From positions 1 through 49,185 of the forward strand of contig CAMLWC010000005.1 in assembly GCA_946488855.1 (NCBI GenBank): 49,185 nucleotides of DNA, in the 5' to 3' direction. The stretch is from an uncultured Mycoplasmatota bacterium. Its GTDB lineage: Bacteria; Bacillota_I; Bacilli_A; RF39; UBA660. A model generated the notes under the pieces. The model had not been told where the DNA came from. It made no database searches and worked only from the letters and a program-made list of their open reading frames with translations. The translations under genes and the position numbers were made by a program. The first letter of the stretch is position 1; the number at the start of each line of letters is the position of its first letter. Positions 1 through 7,416 of the stretch are shown in pieces.

Positions 1-176
1 TTAATATTATTCTTATCAAGTAATTTAGATAAATATTCTCTTCCATTGATATAAATTTGGACATTATAAGGAAACCAAGTTTGGATTTTTAGAAACATTA
101 AACCAAACTCTTCATCATTAAAGTAAAAATAATAATGCTTACATTTAGTAGGTCTTGGGGTAACCTCTAACTTTTT
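1..176 (-). pseudogene. Fragment of a conserved gene, no start codon, runs off the window
   Basis: An open frame begins after an in-frame TAG at 177-179 and continues past position 1 without an initiation codon. It reads PTKCKHYYFYF, then a DEEFGLMFLKIQTWFPYN stretch, then QIYINGREYLSKLL. The aromatic LQTWFP..QIYINGRE type of motif is one I associate with a conserved protein family of unknown function, but I cannot name it. The frame is shifted by one from the helix-turn-helix fragment that overlaps it on the right. It therefore looks like the interior of one gene joined to the truncated start of another by deletion or recombination. The rest lies outside the window. Confidence 0.5.
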
Positions 177-405
177 CTATTTCTAAATAATGATACTCTT
201 GCAATTCCTTTAGTATGGATCTAATTCCATCTCTACCCTCTTTACTTATAGAACAAAGACCTGCCAAAGAATAATCCCAATCTTCTGGCAAACTTAACAT
301 AAACGATAATAACCCTTTAGCTTTATACGATAAATTTTTATCTCTTAAGTGATAATTAGACATAACAGTATAGTTATTATTTTTTTCTATTTTAAAAACT
401 GACAT
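145..405 (-). pseudogene. Truncated helix-turn-helix replication-type protein
   Basis: The N-terminal region MSVFKIEKNNNYTVMSNYHL, followed by AKGLLSFMLSLPEDWDYS, matches the winged-helix domain found in DnaD-like or replication-initiator proteins of plasmids, phages and integrative elements. AGGAGG sits 7 bases before the ATG at 405. The protein stops after about 86 residues, right after EKVRG. Members of this family usually continue for another hundred or more residues, so the end is missing. The reading frame breaks where a different gene fragment (1-176) takes over. It is probably a remnant of a mobile element beside the tRNA-Arg gene and is unlikely to be functional as a replication protein. 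Confidence 0.6.
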
Positions 406-429
406 ATTTACACCTCCTAACATTTACAA

Positions 430-465
430 AATAAAACTGATTTAGTTTATAGTATCTAAATCAGT
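430..465 (-). terminator. Intrinsic terminator after tRNA-Arg
   Basis: A perfect 10-bp stem (ACTGATTTAG with CTAAATCAGT) around a 10-base loop is followed on the minus strand by TTTATTTT. It lies 17 bases past the tRNA-Arg 3' end, between that tRNA and the helix-turn-helix remnant. Confidence 0.8.
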
Positions 466-481
466 TGAATTAACACAAAAA

Positions 482-558
482 TGGCGTCCCTGAGGTGACT
501 CGAACACCCAATCTTTCGCTTAGGAGGCGAAGGCATTTTCCTATTATGCTACAGGGAC
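482..558 (-). tRNA. tRNA-Arg (anticodon CCT)
   Basis: The minus strand folds as a 77-base cloverleaf. The acceptor stem is GTCCCTG with CAGGGAC, the discriminator is G and CCA is encoded. The anticodon stem TTCGC/GCGAA holds the loop CTCCTAA, giving anticodon CCT, which reads AGG codons. The T arm contains GTTCGAGTC. It is an ordinary tRNA gene with its own terminator downstream. Confidence 0.93.
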
Positions 559-726
559 ATATACCTTAATCTTAACAAATAAATATCAAAATTAAGGTAA
601 TTTTTTCAAAACTTTATTGTTTTTTTTAAAGATAAAGACAAATTTTCGCGACTATCTTATTTCTTTAAATTCTGTCCTTCCTCATAAAATAAAGGTTTCT
701 AATACATTTTCCCTTATTTTAAACAA

Positions 727-769
727 CCCCTCAGGTGGCTATCGCTCTATCCTACTGAGCTACGAGGAC
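727..769 (-). pseudogene. tRNA relic lacking the anticodon arm
   Basis: The minus strand begins GTCCTCGTAGCTCAGTAGG and continues ATAGAGC, an intact acceptor 5' strand plus D arm of an arginine-type tRNA. It then jumps to AGCCACCTGAGGGG, which resembles the end of a T arm plus acceptor 3' strand (compare AGTCACCTCAGGGAC in the neighbouring tRNA-Arg). The anticodon arm and most of the T arm are missing, and no CCA is present. At about 43 bases it cannot fold as a tRNA. It is probably an internally deleted gene. The 168 bases between it and the intact tRNA-Arg are AT-rich and contain only a weak inverted repeat (ACCTTAAT...ATTAAGGT). Confidence 0.6.
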
Positions 770-808
770 ACAACAATATTATAATATATTTTTAATATTT
801 TAACAATC

Positions 809-830
809 AAAAAAGATAGAAAACTATCTA
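809..830 (-). terminator. Terminator overlapping the HD gene stop codon
   Basis: AGATAG-TTTT-CTATCT forms a 6-bp stem with a four-base loop, followed by TTTTTT on the minus strand. The TAG stop of the HD gene (828-830) lies within the 5' arm. Confidence 0.7.
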
Positions 831-1319
831 TTTTATAAAATTAAATAATAACAAAACTGATAAATTTGAAACATATCTTAGTTTATATCCAAATTTAATG
901 CCAAACTCAGATAAAGCTACCTTCTTATCATATAAACTAACTAACCAACTTTCCTTATATTTAGGAACAACTAAATTTAATGGAAACATATGGCTTCTAA
1001 TGATATCTGATTCTTTGGTATTAACATTAAATTTTTCTAAAGCATTTATTTCTGCTTTTAAAGGATGCGTAAATGTAGAAATAAATTTTTCTTTTAAACT
1101 AACATTTTCACTATCAAAAAAATCATGTAATAATCCGCCAATTGCTACTGACTTATAATCCATTTTGTGTTTTTTAGCAAACTTATACGCTTGATAAGAA
1201 ACTTTTAAAGAATGATCAAATCTTGTTATTCCGTGATGCTCACATTTTTTTAAATTCATAAATTCTTCACTTTTTAGTATATGTTCAACTAACTTTTTGT
1301 ACTCATTATCTAGTTCCAT
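828..1319 (-). CDS. HD-domain phosphohydrolase
   Basis: A 163-residue cytoplasmic protein with an HD-type metal site: H28-H29, the RFDHS motif at 33-37, GLLHDFFD near residues 62-69, and a later SHMFPL/DKKVALSEF segment matching the C-terminal ligands of small HD hydrolases. Such proteins remove phosphate from nucleotides or nucleotide-like substrates; the substrate here is unknown. It is transcribed alone. The start ATG at 1319 is preceded by GGGGTGAAATA. Its promoter lies inside an inverted repeat (1330-1356), and its terminator folds over the stop codon. A nearby YfbR-like role is possible but not supported by more than the HD signature. Confidence 0.75.
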   Translation of the reverse strand: MELDNEYKKLVEHILKSEEFMNLKKCEHHGITRFDHSLKVSYQAYKFAKKHKMDYKSVAIGGLLHDFFDSENVSLKEKFISTFTHPLKAEINALEKFNVNTKESDIIRSHMFPLNLVVPKYKESWLVSLYDKKVALSEFGIKFGYKLRYVSNLSVLLLFNFIK

Positions 1320-1329
1320 TATTTCACCC

Positions 1330-1356
1330 CGAACTATAACATTATATCATAGTTCG
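1330..1356 (-). promoter_or_regulatory. -10 box inside a perfect inverted repeat (probable operator)
   Basis: CGAACTAT and ATAGTTCG form an 8-bp inverted repeat separated by 11 bases. Those 11 bases contain TATAAT (1341-1346), 22 bases upstream of the HD gene ATG. The -35 position is weak (TTCTTT-like). A dimeric repressor binding here would cover the -10 box. The spacing does not fit the Bacillus LexA box, which is CGAAC-N4-GTTCG. Confidence 0.45.
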
Positions 1357-1357
1357 T

Positions 1358-1393
1358 AAAAAAAAAGAATAACTTTTGTCTAAAAACTATTCA
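1358..1393 (-). terminator. Terminator of the DUF3048 gene
   Basis: The minus strand has GAATA.TTTT pairing with AAAA.TATTC (one mismatch or bulge), then nine T residues. The 5' arm includes the last codons and TAG stop (1387-1389) of the DUF3048 gene. Confidence 0.6.
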
Positions 1394-2430
1394 ATTTCTA
1401 AAGTTTTATTTTTAGGTTGTATTTGTATATACGTAATTCCATCATTGACAGTTAATTCTTCCCCATTTAACAATTTATATACAGTTTGACCTGCAGGACT
1501 CTTTTTCTCCCATGTAATAGGAACCGCATAACCATTAGATATAAAATATCCTTTGCCACTACCTATATTATCAATTTCTTGTCGTCCATAACTATCCATA
1601 CTATAATTATTTACTTGATAAGTTATAATATTTTTAGCAGCAAATGGTTCTCCAGTAACATAGTCTTTACGCAATGTATCACCGCTATATTTATTATAAA
1701 CTTTATTAACAGCATCATATTTAAAAGTATTTTCTTGATAATCAGAATATTTAATATAAACACTGTCTGCTTTAATAGCGCCTTCCATAGTTGATAAATC
1801 AATTTCATCAATACTATAATTTAGTAAAGGTTTTGATGTTGTTGTAGTTTCATAACCTCTTTTTTTTGCTACTTTTAAAATATTTTCAATATTAATATAA
1901 GCAGTATGTTCTGTTGGAACACCGTTTGCTTTTAATTCTTCATCACGCCAAAATCCACTATCTACCATACCATTAACATTATCAATATTTAAATTATTAA
2001 TATCTGATTCTGCTTGTGGACTCCAACCAAAATGTGTATATATTGCATCATTTTCTTGAGCATAATCTAAAAAATAATGTCTTGAACTTCTTACAGTTCC
2101 AATAGTTGCAGTATCTTTATCCTTAAATACAGCCATCATACGCGTAATACCACCTTCGACAACAATTTCATAAACTAAATAGGCATCATTCAATCCTGTT
2201 TGATAAGGTTGAGCTGTTTTGTGATTATTAATCATAACTGCTATTGGCCTAGTATCAGATTCTAAATCTAAAATTTGTAATTTTTTTTCAACTATCGGTG
2301 CTGGTTCTTCAGTTTTTTCTTCTTGTTCTAATTTTTCCTCTTTATTGAAAAATATAAAATATACTCCGACACTAATTAATAAAACAAATACTAAAAATAC
2401 AGATATAATTCTACCCCATCTTAATTTCAT
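1387..2430 (-). CDS. DUF3048 family membrane-anchored protein (YerB-like)
   Basis: A 347-residue protein. It has one N-terminal membrane segment (about residues 8-28), a Glu/Lys/Pro-rich linker, then the two-part DUF3048 domain. Recognisable stretches are RPIAVMINNHKTAQPYQTGL, YLVYEIVVEGGITRMMAVF, GTVRSSRHYFLDYA and YTHFGWSPQA. The family is extracytoplasmic; B. subtilis YerB is a lipoprotein. No lipobox cysteine is visible, so anchoring is by the transmembrane helix. Biochemical function is unknown. The ATG at 2430 was chosen because AAGGAG lies 7 bases upstream. The alternative ATG six bases earlier lacks that spacing. A terminator overlaps its end. Confidence 0.85.
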   Translation of the reverse strand: MKLRWGRIISVFLVFVLLISVGVYFIFFNKEEKLEQEEKTEEPAPIVEKKLQILDLESDTRPIAVMINNHKTAQPYQTGLNDAYLVYEIVVEGGITRMMAVFKDKDTATIGTVRSSRHYFLDYAQENDAIYTHFGWSPQAESDINNLNIDNVNGMVDSGFWRDEELKANGVPTEHTAYINIENILKVAKKRGYETTTTSKPLLNYSIDEIDLSTMEGAIKADSVYIKYSDYQENTFKYDAVNKVYNKYSGDTLRKDYVTGEPFAAKNIITYQVNNYSMDSYGRQEIDNIGSGKGYFISNGYAVPITWEKKSPAGQTVYKLLNGEELTVNDGITYIQIQPKNKTLEIE

Positions 2431-2450
2431 AAACATACTCCTTTATAAAA

Positions 2451-2526
2451 TGGTGCTGGAAATAGGACTCGAACCTACGACCTACGCGTTACGAATGCGT
2501 TGCTCTACCAACTAAGCTATTCCAGC
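2451..2526 (-). tRNA. tRNA-Thr (anticodon CGT)
   Basis: A 76-base cloverleaf on the minus strand. Acceptor GCTGGAA pairs with TTCCAGC, the discriminator is A and CCA is encoded. The anticodon loop TTCGTAA gives CGT, reading ACG. The T arm has GTAGGTTCGAGTCCTAT. A TATAAT box lies about 15 bases upstream. The last anticodon-stem pair is A-C, a small mismatch. Confidence 0.93.
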
Positions 2527-2556
2527 AACTATATTAATTATATCACATTAATATTT

Positions 2557-2585
2557 AAAAAAAGACATAAATTTTTAATGTCTTT
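2557..2585 (-). terminator. Terminator of the PadR/DUF1700 operon
   Basis: AAAGACAT and ATGTCTTT form an 8-bp stem around a 9-base loop, followed by TTTT on the minus strand. It abuts the TAA stop of the DUF1700 gene. Confidence 0.8.
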
Positions 2586-3881
2586 TTATTTAATATCAAT
2601 ATCGTCAATAGTATGTCTATTGCCATATACTTTAAATTGTAAATCAAATACTTCATCATAATTGGCTATTTTGTTTTCTTTTAAATTTTCAACACAGTCA
2701 TTATACCAATCAATAAAACCTTTATTTTGAGAACTTAAAATTATTTTATTATTAGATTTGTTTTCATTTACATTAACAAAATTTTCATTATAAAATACTT
2801 CAATTATGATTTCATTATCATCTAAATCATTATCAATAATAGTTTCATAATCGCCATCTAAATATAAATCTGTATTATTTTCTATAGTATAATTGTATTT
2901 TAATACATCATCATTATTATACTTAATATATTGAATATTTTTGTAAGTATTAAATGATAAAATTGTACCTATAGCAAATAAAATAATAGATATTAAAAAT
3001 GGATAAAATTTAAAAGATATTTTTTTACTAAATAAATTAGATAATTGATTAGAAATATAACCAAAGAAAACTAATAAACTAAGTAAAATAAATAAAACGC
3101 CAAATAAATCAATACCAATTATTAAATAATAAATTATAAAACAAATAGCTACAACAATACCTAAATTAACAAAAATTAAAGGTAAAATTATAAAAATAAA
3201 TATAAAAATTTTAGCTATCTCTTTTAAGATACTTATTACTTCATCCTTTTTTATTTTTTCTTCTTTTTTTTCACTAATTTCTACCTTTTTGTTTTTTTTT
3301 ACTGTTTTTTTTACTTCTTTTTTAACATTATTTATATTATCTTTAAACATCCTAATACTTATTAAGACACAAACCACAAAATATAATACCCATATCAACA
3401 TCCCCCATAAAATAATTAATATAATATCTAAAGGGAAAAATACAATATCTAATATATTATGTCCTAAACCATAAATAACTAAAAATGGTATACTAATAAT
3501 AGCAAAAATAATTAATAAAATAATAGCTTTAATAATTACTTCAAAAACAAAATCTAAAGTAATATTATCATGTTTTTTTATATCATCAACTAAACTTTTT
3601 GTAAAATTAGATAATTTAGTAGAAGCTTTATTAATAAAATTGTCAAAATCAGTTTTAATATCATCATCAGTATATTTAGGATTAATTTTATATGCTTTTA
3701 ATATTTCTTTACTTAATTCGTTAACATCGCCAAAATCTTTAATCGCTTCTTCTTCCGTTTTACCATTTTTTATTTTTTCATCAATTATTTCACTATATTC
3801 ATCAATAATATCTTTTACTTCATTTTCATCTAATATTTTTAAATTCTTCTTTAATTTATTAATAAAACTACTTTTGTTCAT
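2586..3881 (-). CDS. HAAS/DUF1700-type membrane protein
   Basis: A 431-residue protein. Residues 1-65 (FINKLKKNLKILDENEVKDI, later GKTEEEAIKDFGDVNELS) match the HAAS helical domain of DUF1700 proteins. These are typically encoded beside a PadR regulator and are thought to couple envelope state to that regulator. Several hydrophobic segments follow (about 110-175 and 225-310), split by a Lys-rich cytoplasmic loop near 190-215 (KKEVKKTVKKNKKVE). The C-terminal 110 residues are soluble and acidic. It overlaps padR by 14 bases, so translation is coupled. Length exceeds the short DUF1700 proteins because of the extra membrane region. Ligand and function are unknown. Confidence 0.75.
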   Translation of the reverse strand: MNKSSFINKLKKNLKILDENEVKDIIDEYSEIIDEKIKNGKTEEEAIKDFGDVNELSKEILKAYKINPKYTDDDIKTDFDNFINKASTKLSNFTKSLVDDIKKHDNITLDFVFEVIIKAIILLIIFAIISIPFLVIYGLGHNILDIVFFPLDIILIILWGMLIWVLYFVVCVLISIRMFKDNINNVKKEVKKTVKKNKKVEISEKKEEKIKKDEVISILKEIAKIFIFIFIILPLIFVNLGIVVAICFIIYYLIIGIDLFGVLFILLSLLVFFGYISNQLSNLFSKKISFKFYPFLISIILFAIGTILSFNTYKNIQYIKYNNDDVLKYNYTIENNTDLYLDGDYETIIDNDLDDNEIIIEVFYNENFVNVNENKSNNKIILSSQNKGFIDWYNDCVENLKENKIANYDEVFDLQFKVYGNRHTIDDIDIK

Positions 3882-4197
3882 TTTTCATACTCTCCTTTAT
3901 AAATTTATTAACACTATTAGCAAATATTTTCCAATTTTCTCTTAAATCTTCCAATCTTTGTTTACCTAAAACAGTTATTTTATAATATTTTCTTGCAGGG
4001 CCTTTAGTAGAATCAACTAAATAAGTTTCAAAATATCTCTCATTTGTCAATCTTTTTAATAATGGATAAATTGTTCCATCATTAACATCAACAACTCTAG
4101 ATACTTCCATAACTAATTCATATCCATAACGATCTTTTTTATTAACAGCCAGTAAAACAATTAGTTCTAAAACGCCTTTTTTAAATTGTGTATTCAT
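3868..4197 (-). CDS. PadR family transcriptional regulator
   Basis: A 109-residue winged-helix repressor. The family signature is clear: FKKGVLELIVLLAVNKKDRYGYELV, then VDVNDGTIYPLLKRL, followed by a wing with GPARKYYKIT and a C-terminal dimerisation helix. PadR proteins bind DNA as dimers and respond to small molecules or stress. Its own consensus promoter lies 18 bases upstream, so autoregulation is likely. The repeated TACTAT/ATAGTA elements around that promoter could be the operator. It overlaps the DUF1700 gene, its usual partner. The start at 4197 is supported by AGAGGTG. Confidence 0.9.
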   Translation of the reverse strand: MNTQFKKGVLELIVLLAVNKKDRYGYELVMEVSRVVDVNDGTIYPLLKRLTNERYFETYLVDSTKGPARKYYKITVLGKQRLEDLRENWKIFANSVNKFIKESMKNEQK

Positions 4198-4214
4198 ACA
4201 TCACCTCTACTATA

Positions 4215-4243
4215 ATTATACATTAACTATCTTGTATTGTCAA
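4215..4243 (-). promoter_or_regulatory. Consensus sigma-A promoter for padR
   Basis: TTGACA (4238-4243) and TATAAT (4215-4220) are separated by exactly 17 bases. An inverted TACTAT...ATAGTA lies just upstream of the -35 box (about 4246-4267). That repeat is a possible PadR site. Confidence 0.85.
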
Positions 4244-4258
4244 GTACTATATATTTAA

Positions 4259-4282
4259 AAATAGTATATTCACATACTATTT
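4259..4282 (-). terminator. Hairpin over the stop codon of the 161-residue gene
   Basis: AAATAGTAT and ATACTATTT form a 9-bp stem with a 6-base loop. The TAG stop (4277-4279) lies in the 5' arm. The following T tract is short (TT AAATAT), so termination may be weak. Confidence 0.5.
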
Positions 4283-4762
4283 AGATAAACATAATACTTT
4301 TTGCTTTTTAGAAATAATGTTATTAAACATTATAGCAAATGAATTAGCAATTTTTTGATTTTTGCTACCACTTAAACAAAAACATATAGGACATATCTTA
4401 GCATTAGCAAATATCTTATTTGGATTATTATAAAAATGTATAATATAACAATCATCTTGTTCTGTAATAGTTAATCTGTTAGCATTTTCATATTCTCCAT
4501 AATCTTCACCTATCCAAACAAATTGATTATTATTTAATAATCTATCATATGGTTTATCATTAATTCTTATTTCTGTAAATATTTTTTTGAAATAAACATA
4601 TAATTCATTTTCTTCATCTATAACAAATTCATTGTCATCATGATAATTATACATTGTAAAATAAAAATCTGCTCCTTCAAAACTCATTTGCATTTCATCG
4701 CCATTGTCTTTTTTTAAAACTATTATATGTTTATCATCTACATAACGGTGTAACAATTCCAT
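4277..4762 (-). CDS. Uncharacterised 161-residue protein
   Basis: I do not recognise a family. The protein is soluble, acidic in the first two thirds (many Asp, Glu and Tyr), and predicted to be mostly beta. Near the end is KICPICFCLSGSKNQKIANS, a CxxCxC cluster that could bind a metal. No signal peptide or membrane segment is visible. It sits between tRNA-Leu and the PadR operon in the same direction. The start ATG at 4762 follows AAGGTAATTAT. Base composition is like its neighbours, so it looks like a resident gene. Confidence 0.6.
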   Translation of the reverse strand: MELLHRYVDDKHIIVLKKDNGDEMQMSFEGADFYFTMYNYHDDNEFVIDEENELYVYFKKIFTEIRINDKPYDRLLNNNQFVWIGEDYGEYENANRLTITEQDDCYIIHFYNNPNKIFANAKICPICFCLSGSKNQKIANSFAIMFNNIISKKQKVLCLSK

Positions 4763-4789
4763 ATAATTACCTTCTTTATATAATTATTT

Positions 4790-4874
4790 TGGTGCACAGA
4801 AAGGGACTCGAACCCTCACGAATTACTTCACAAGCACCTCAAGCCTGCGTGTCTACCTATTCCACCATCTGTGC
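4790..4874 (-). tRNA. tRNA-Leu (anticodon GAG)
   Basis: An 85-base class II tRNA on the minus strand. Acceptor GCACAGA pairs with TCTGTGC, the discriminator is A and CCA is encoded. The anticodon stem CAGGC/GCTTG holds loop TTGAGGT, giving GAG. The long variable arm (TGAAGTAATTC) is typical of leucine tRNAs. Confidence 0.93.
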
Positions 4875-4893
4875 AAATAAAACTAGAAATTAT

Positions 4894-6210
4894 CTAGTTT
4901 TTAAGTGCTTTAAACATTTTACGCCATAATTTATCAGAAGAATAATTTAAAATACCTACTTTATATATTTTTAAACCATACTTAATTAATAAATATATAA
5001 CTACTATCATTAATCCCATAGATATCAATACATCAATAACAGTAAACTCTCCCATTACTAATAATGATGGACTTAATATAGCTGATATAAAAGGTACATA
5101 TCCTAAAATATTAATTATAATAGATCCTTTAAAACCACCAGCTATAATAGCTAAGTAATAACCTATTAAACTTATTAACATAATAGGAGTTTGTAATTGT
5201 TGAAAATCTTCTGTATTAGTAGTCATACTTGCTAAAATACCAGCTAATAAAGAATAACCGATAAAAGTTAAAATCATAAGGATTAAAACTAAAGGTATAA
5301 TATATCTTAACGATGACACAAATGATGGTGTAAATAATTCATTCATCATACCTGTAACTTGATTAAATACATCACCAACACCTGATGCATCGCCAAAGAA
5401 AGTTCTTGATATAAATCCTAAAGCTCCATATAATAATAATAATCCACCTTGAATTAATATAAATAAATTACCTGCAATACATTTACTAAAGAAATGAACT
5501 TGTGGTGATACATTACCAATTATAATTTCCATACCACGTGTTGTTTTTTCATCATTTACTTCTGCTCCAATCATTTGAACTAAAAATATTACTAACATAA
5601 AAAATGGTAAAATAATTATTTGAAAAACTGTACTCATAATCATATCCATATTTTCTTCAGCTGAATCTTTATTTTCATCTAAAACTGTTCTTTCAATAGT
5701 AACTGGGGTATTAAGTGCTAACAATTCTTCTTCACTTATTTCAAATTTTTCAACTGCTAAATAAGTTTTAACTGAATTTATTGCACTATTAATCAAAGTC
5801 ATATTTAAAGTGTCGACAAAACCATGTGTTATCATTGAAACTTTAATAATATTTTCTTCATCATAATCAAATACTAAAGCAATCGAATCTTTTTCTTCTT
5901 CATTATTTTTTATTTCTTCAGTTATTTCTTCTTTTGTTTTATCATATTTGATTACTTCATATTTACTATCTTCGGTTAACTTAAATCCAGCATCAATGCT
6001 AGCTTTAAATATATCATAAGTATTAGTATTATCAATTACATAAATTTTGGTAGTTTTATCAAAATCACCACCAAAGAAAGTAATAATGTGATCAATATTA
6101 GCAACACCTATTATTAAAATTGCTAGAAAAATATTTGCTAAAACAAACCATTTTGTTTTTATTTTTCTTTTTAAACTCATGCCAATTAAAAACTTTAATT
6201 TATTTTTCAT
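4894..6210 (-). CDS. ABC-2 type permease (NatB-like)
   Basis: A 438-residue membrane protein with the ABC-2 exporter layout: one N-terminal membrane helix (about residues 20-40), a soluble external domain of about 130 residues, then five or six membrane helices from about residue 195 onward. The stretch MGLMIVVIYLLIKYGLKIYK near the C-terminus is typical of NatB/YhaP-type permeases, which pair with an ATPase to export sodium, lipid, peptide or drug substrates. The substrate here is unknown. It overlaps its ATPase by 11 bases. The ATG at 6210 was chosen over a GTG three codons earlier because AGGTGA is correctly spaced from it. Confidence 0.85.
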   Translation of the reverse strand: MKNKLKFLIGMSLKRKIKTKWFVLANIFLAILIIGVANIDHIITFFGGDFDKTTKIYVIDNTNTYDIFKASIDAGFKLTEDSKYEVIKYDKTKEEITEEIKNNEEEKDSIALVFDYDEENIIKVSMITHGFVDTLNMTLINSAINSVKTYLAVEKFEISEEELLALNTPVTIERTVLDENKDSAEENMDMIMSTVFQIIILPFFMLVIFLVQMIGAEVNDEKTTRGMEIIIGNVSPQVHFFSKCIAGNLFILIQGGLLLLYGALGFISRTFFGDASGVGDVFNQVTGMMNELFTPSFVSSLRYIIPLVLILMILTFIGYSLLAGILASMTTNTEDFQQLQTPIMLISLIGYYLAIIAGGFKGSIIINILGYVPFISAILSPSLLVMGEFTVIDVLISMGLMIVVIYLLIKYGLKIYKVGILNYSSDKLWRKMFKALKN

Positions 6211-7099
6211 ATGATTCACCTACTTTTGCTACAAATATTTCATTTAAAGATGGTTCTTCAACAGAAAATTTAGTTACATTATCACATTTACTAACATATT
6301 TAAATACATCTTTAACTATATCTTGATTTTCAATTTTAACTTCATATTCATCAGCTTTTTTAGTAACAGTTACAACACCAGCAATTTTTTCTATTTCTTT
6401 AATATCAATATCACCTTTAATTAAAATATTTTTTTTGCGATATTGTTCTTTTATTTTTTTTAGTTCACCTGATAAAACTGATTTACCATTTAATAAAACT
6501 ACTAATTTTTTACAAAACAATTCAACATGTTCCATTCGATGTGATGAAAAGATAATCATACTACCTTTTTTAGACATTTCAACAATTTCTTTTTTAAACA
6601 ACTCAACATTAAATGGATCTAATCCACTAAATGGTTCATCTAATATTAATAGTTCTGGTTCATTTAAAATTGCTGTTATAAATTGAACTTTTTGTTGATT
6701 ACCTTTTGATAATTCTTTTATTTTTTTATCTAAATATTCAGGTATTTCAAATTTTTCTAATAATTCTTTTGTTCTTTTTAATATGTCTTCTTCTTTCATA
6801 CCTTTTAAAACGCCATAGAAGATACATTGTTCTTTAACCGTTAATTTAGTTAATAAACTTCTTTCTTCAGTTAAAAAACCAATTTTATCAGTAACATCAT
6901 AATCTATTTTTTTACCATTTAAAGTAATATTACCTTTAGTAATATCAAGTAATCCCATAATCATTCTAAATGTTGTTGTTTTACCAGCACCATTAACACC
7001 TAATAATCCAAATATTTCTCCTGGTTTTACTTCAAACGATAAATTATCTACTGCTTTAAAATCACCATAATATTTTGTAACTCCATCTACCTTTAACAC
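6200..7099 (-). CDS. ABC transporter ATP-binding protein (NatA-like)
   Basis: A 299-residue cytoplasmic ATPase. Walker A is GVNGAGKTT, the signature LSKGNQQKVQ matches LSxGxxQ-type ABC-2 ATPases, and Walker B ELLILDEPFSGLD is followed by the H-loop SSHRMEH. A C-terminal regulatory tail of about 80 residues is present, as in NatA/YhaQ proteins. It powers the permease encoded immediately downstream. The GTG at 7099 is preferred because GAGGTGG lies 5 bases upstream. This start overlaps the TAG stop of the preceding 105-residue gene as TAGTG. Confidence 0.9.
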   Translation of the reverse strand: MLKVDGVTKYYGDFKAVDNLSFEVKPGEIFGLLGVNGAGKTTTFRMIMGLLDITKGNITLNGKKIDYDVTDKIGFLTEERSLLTKLTVKEQCIFYGVLKGMKEEDILKRTKELLEKFEIPEYLDKKIKELSKGNQQKVQFITAILNEPELLILDEPFSGLDPFNVELFKKEIVEMSKKGSMIIFSSHRMEHVELFCKKLVVLLNGKSVLSGELKKIKEQYRKKNILIKGDIDIKEIEKIAGVVTVTKKADEYEVKIENQDIVKDVFKYVSKCDNVTKFSVEEPSLNEIFVAKVGESYEK

Positions 7100-7416
7100 T
7101 ATAACCACCTCGAATTTTTAACCTTTTTTAATTTATCATTTTCGTATTCATTATATATTTTAATTAATTTCCTAATAACCCTTTCATAATTATCATATAT
7201 ATCATCTTTTAATTTTAATTGAACATATTTATAAAAATCTTCTTTATCAGTATACAAATTCATGATTTCATCAACTTTAATTTTACTTTTTTCACTTTTA
7301 ATATTAAAAACATATTCTTGATAATAATCAATCAATAACTTAGACATAATATCATTTTCTAAATATAAGAAATTAACAATTTTATCATAATGTTTACAAC
7401 AATTAATTGTTATCAT
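7099..7416 (-). CDS. Uncharacterised 105-residue protein
   Basis: No family recognised. The protein is helical, Lys/Asp/Tyr-rich and has no membrane segment. CC occurs at residues 6-7. Its ATG overlaps the TGA of rseP (ATGA) and its TAG overlaps the GTG of the ABC ATPase, so it is embedded in one coupled operon between a membrane protease and an exporter. This coupling suggests a real gene, perhaps an accessory factor of either neighbour. Confidence 0.6.
   Translation of the reverse strand: MITINCCKHYDKIVNFLYLENDIMSKLLIDYYQEYVFNIKSEKSKIKVDEIMNLYTDKEDFYKYVQLKLKDDIYDNYERVIRKLIKIYNEYENDKLKKVKNSRWL

Noticed and set aside
1330-1356. LexA box because of CGAAC and GTTCG
   Set aside because: The Bacillus LexA site has 4 bases between the halves; here there are 17.
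1486-1794. Plus-strand open frames lying opposite minus-strand genes (for example 1486-1794, 3640-3945 and 22930-23280)
   Set aside because: They are antisense to well-recognised coding regions, lack ribosome-binding sites and have low-complexity composition caused by AT-rich codons.
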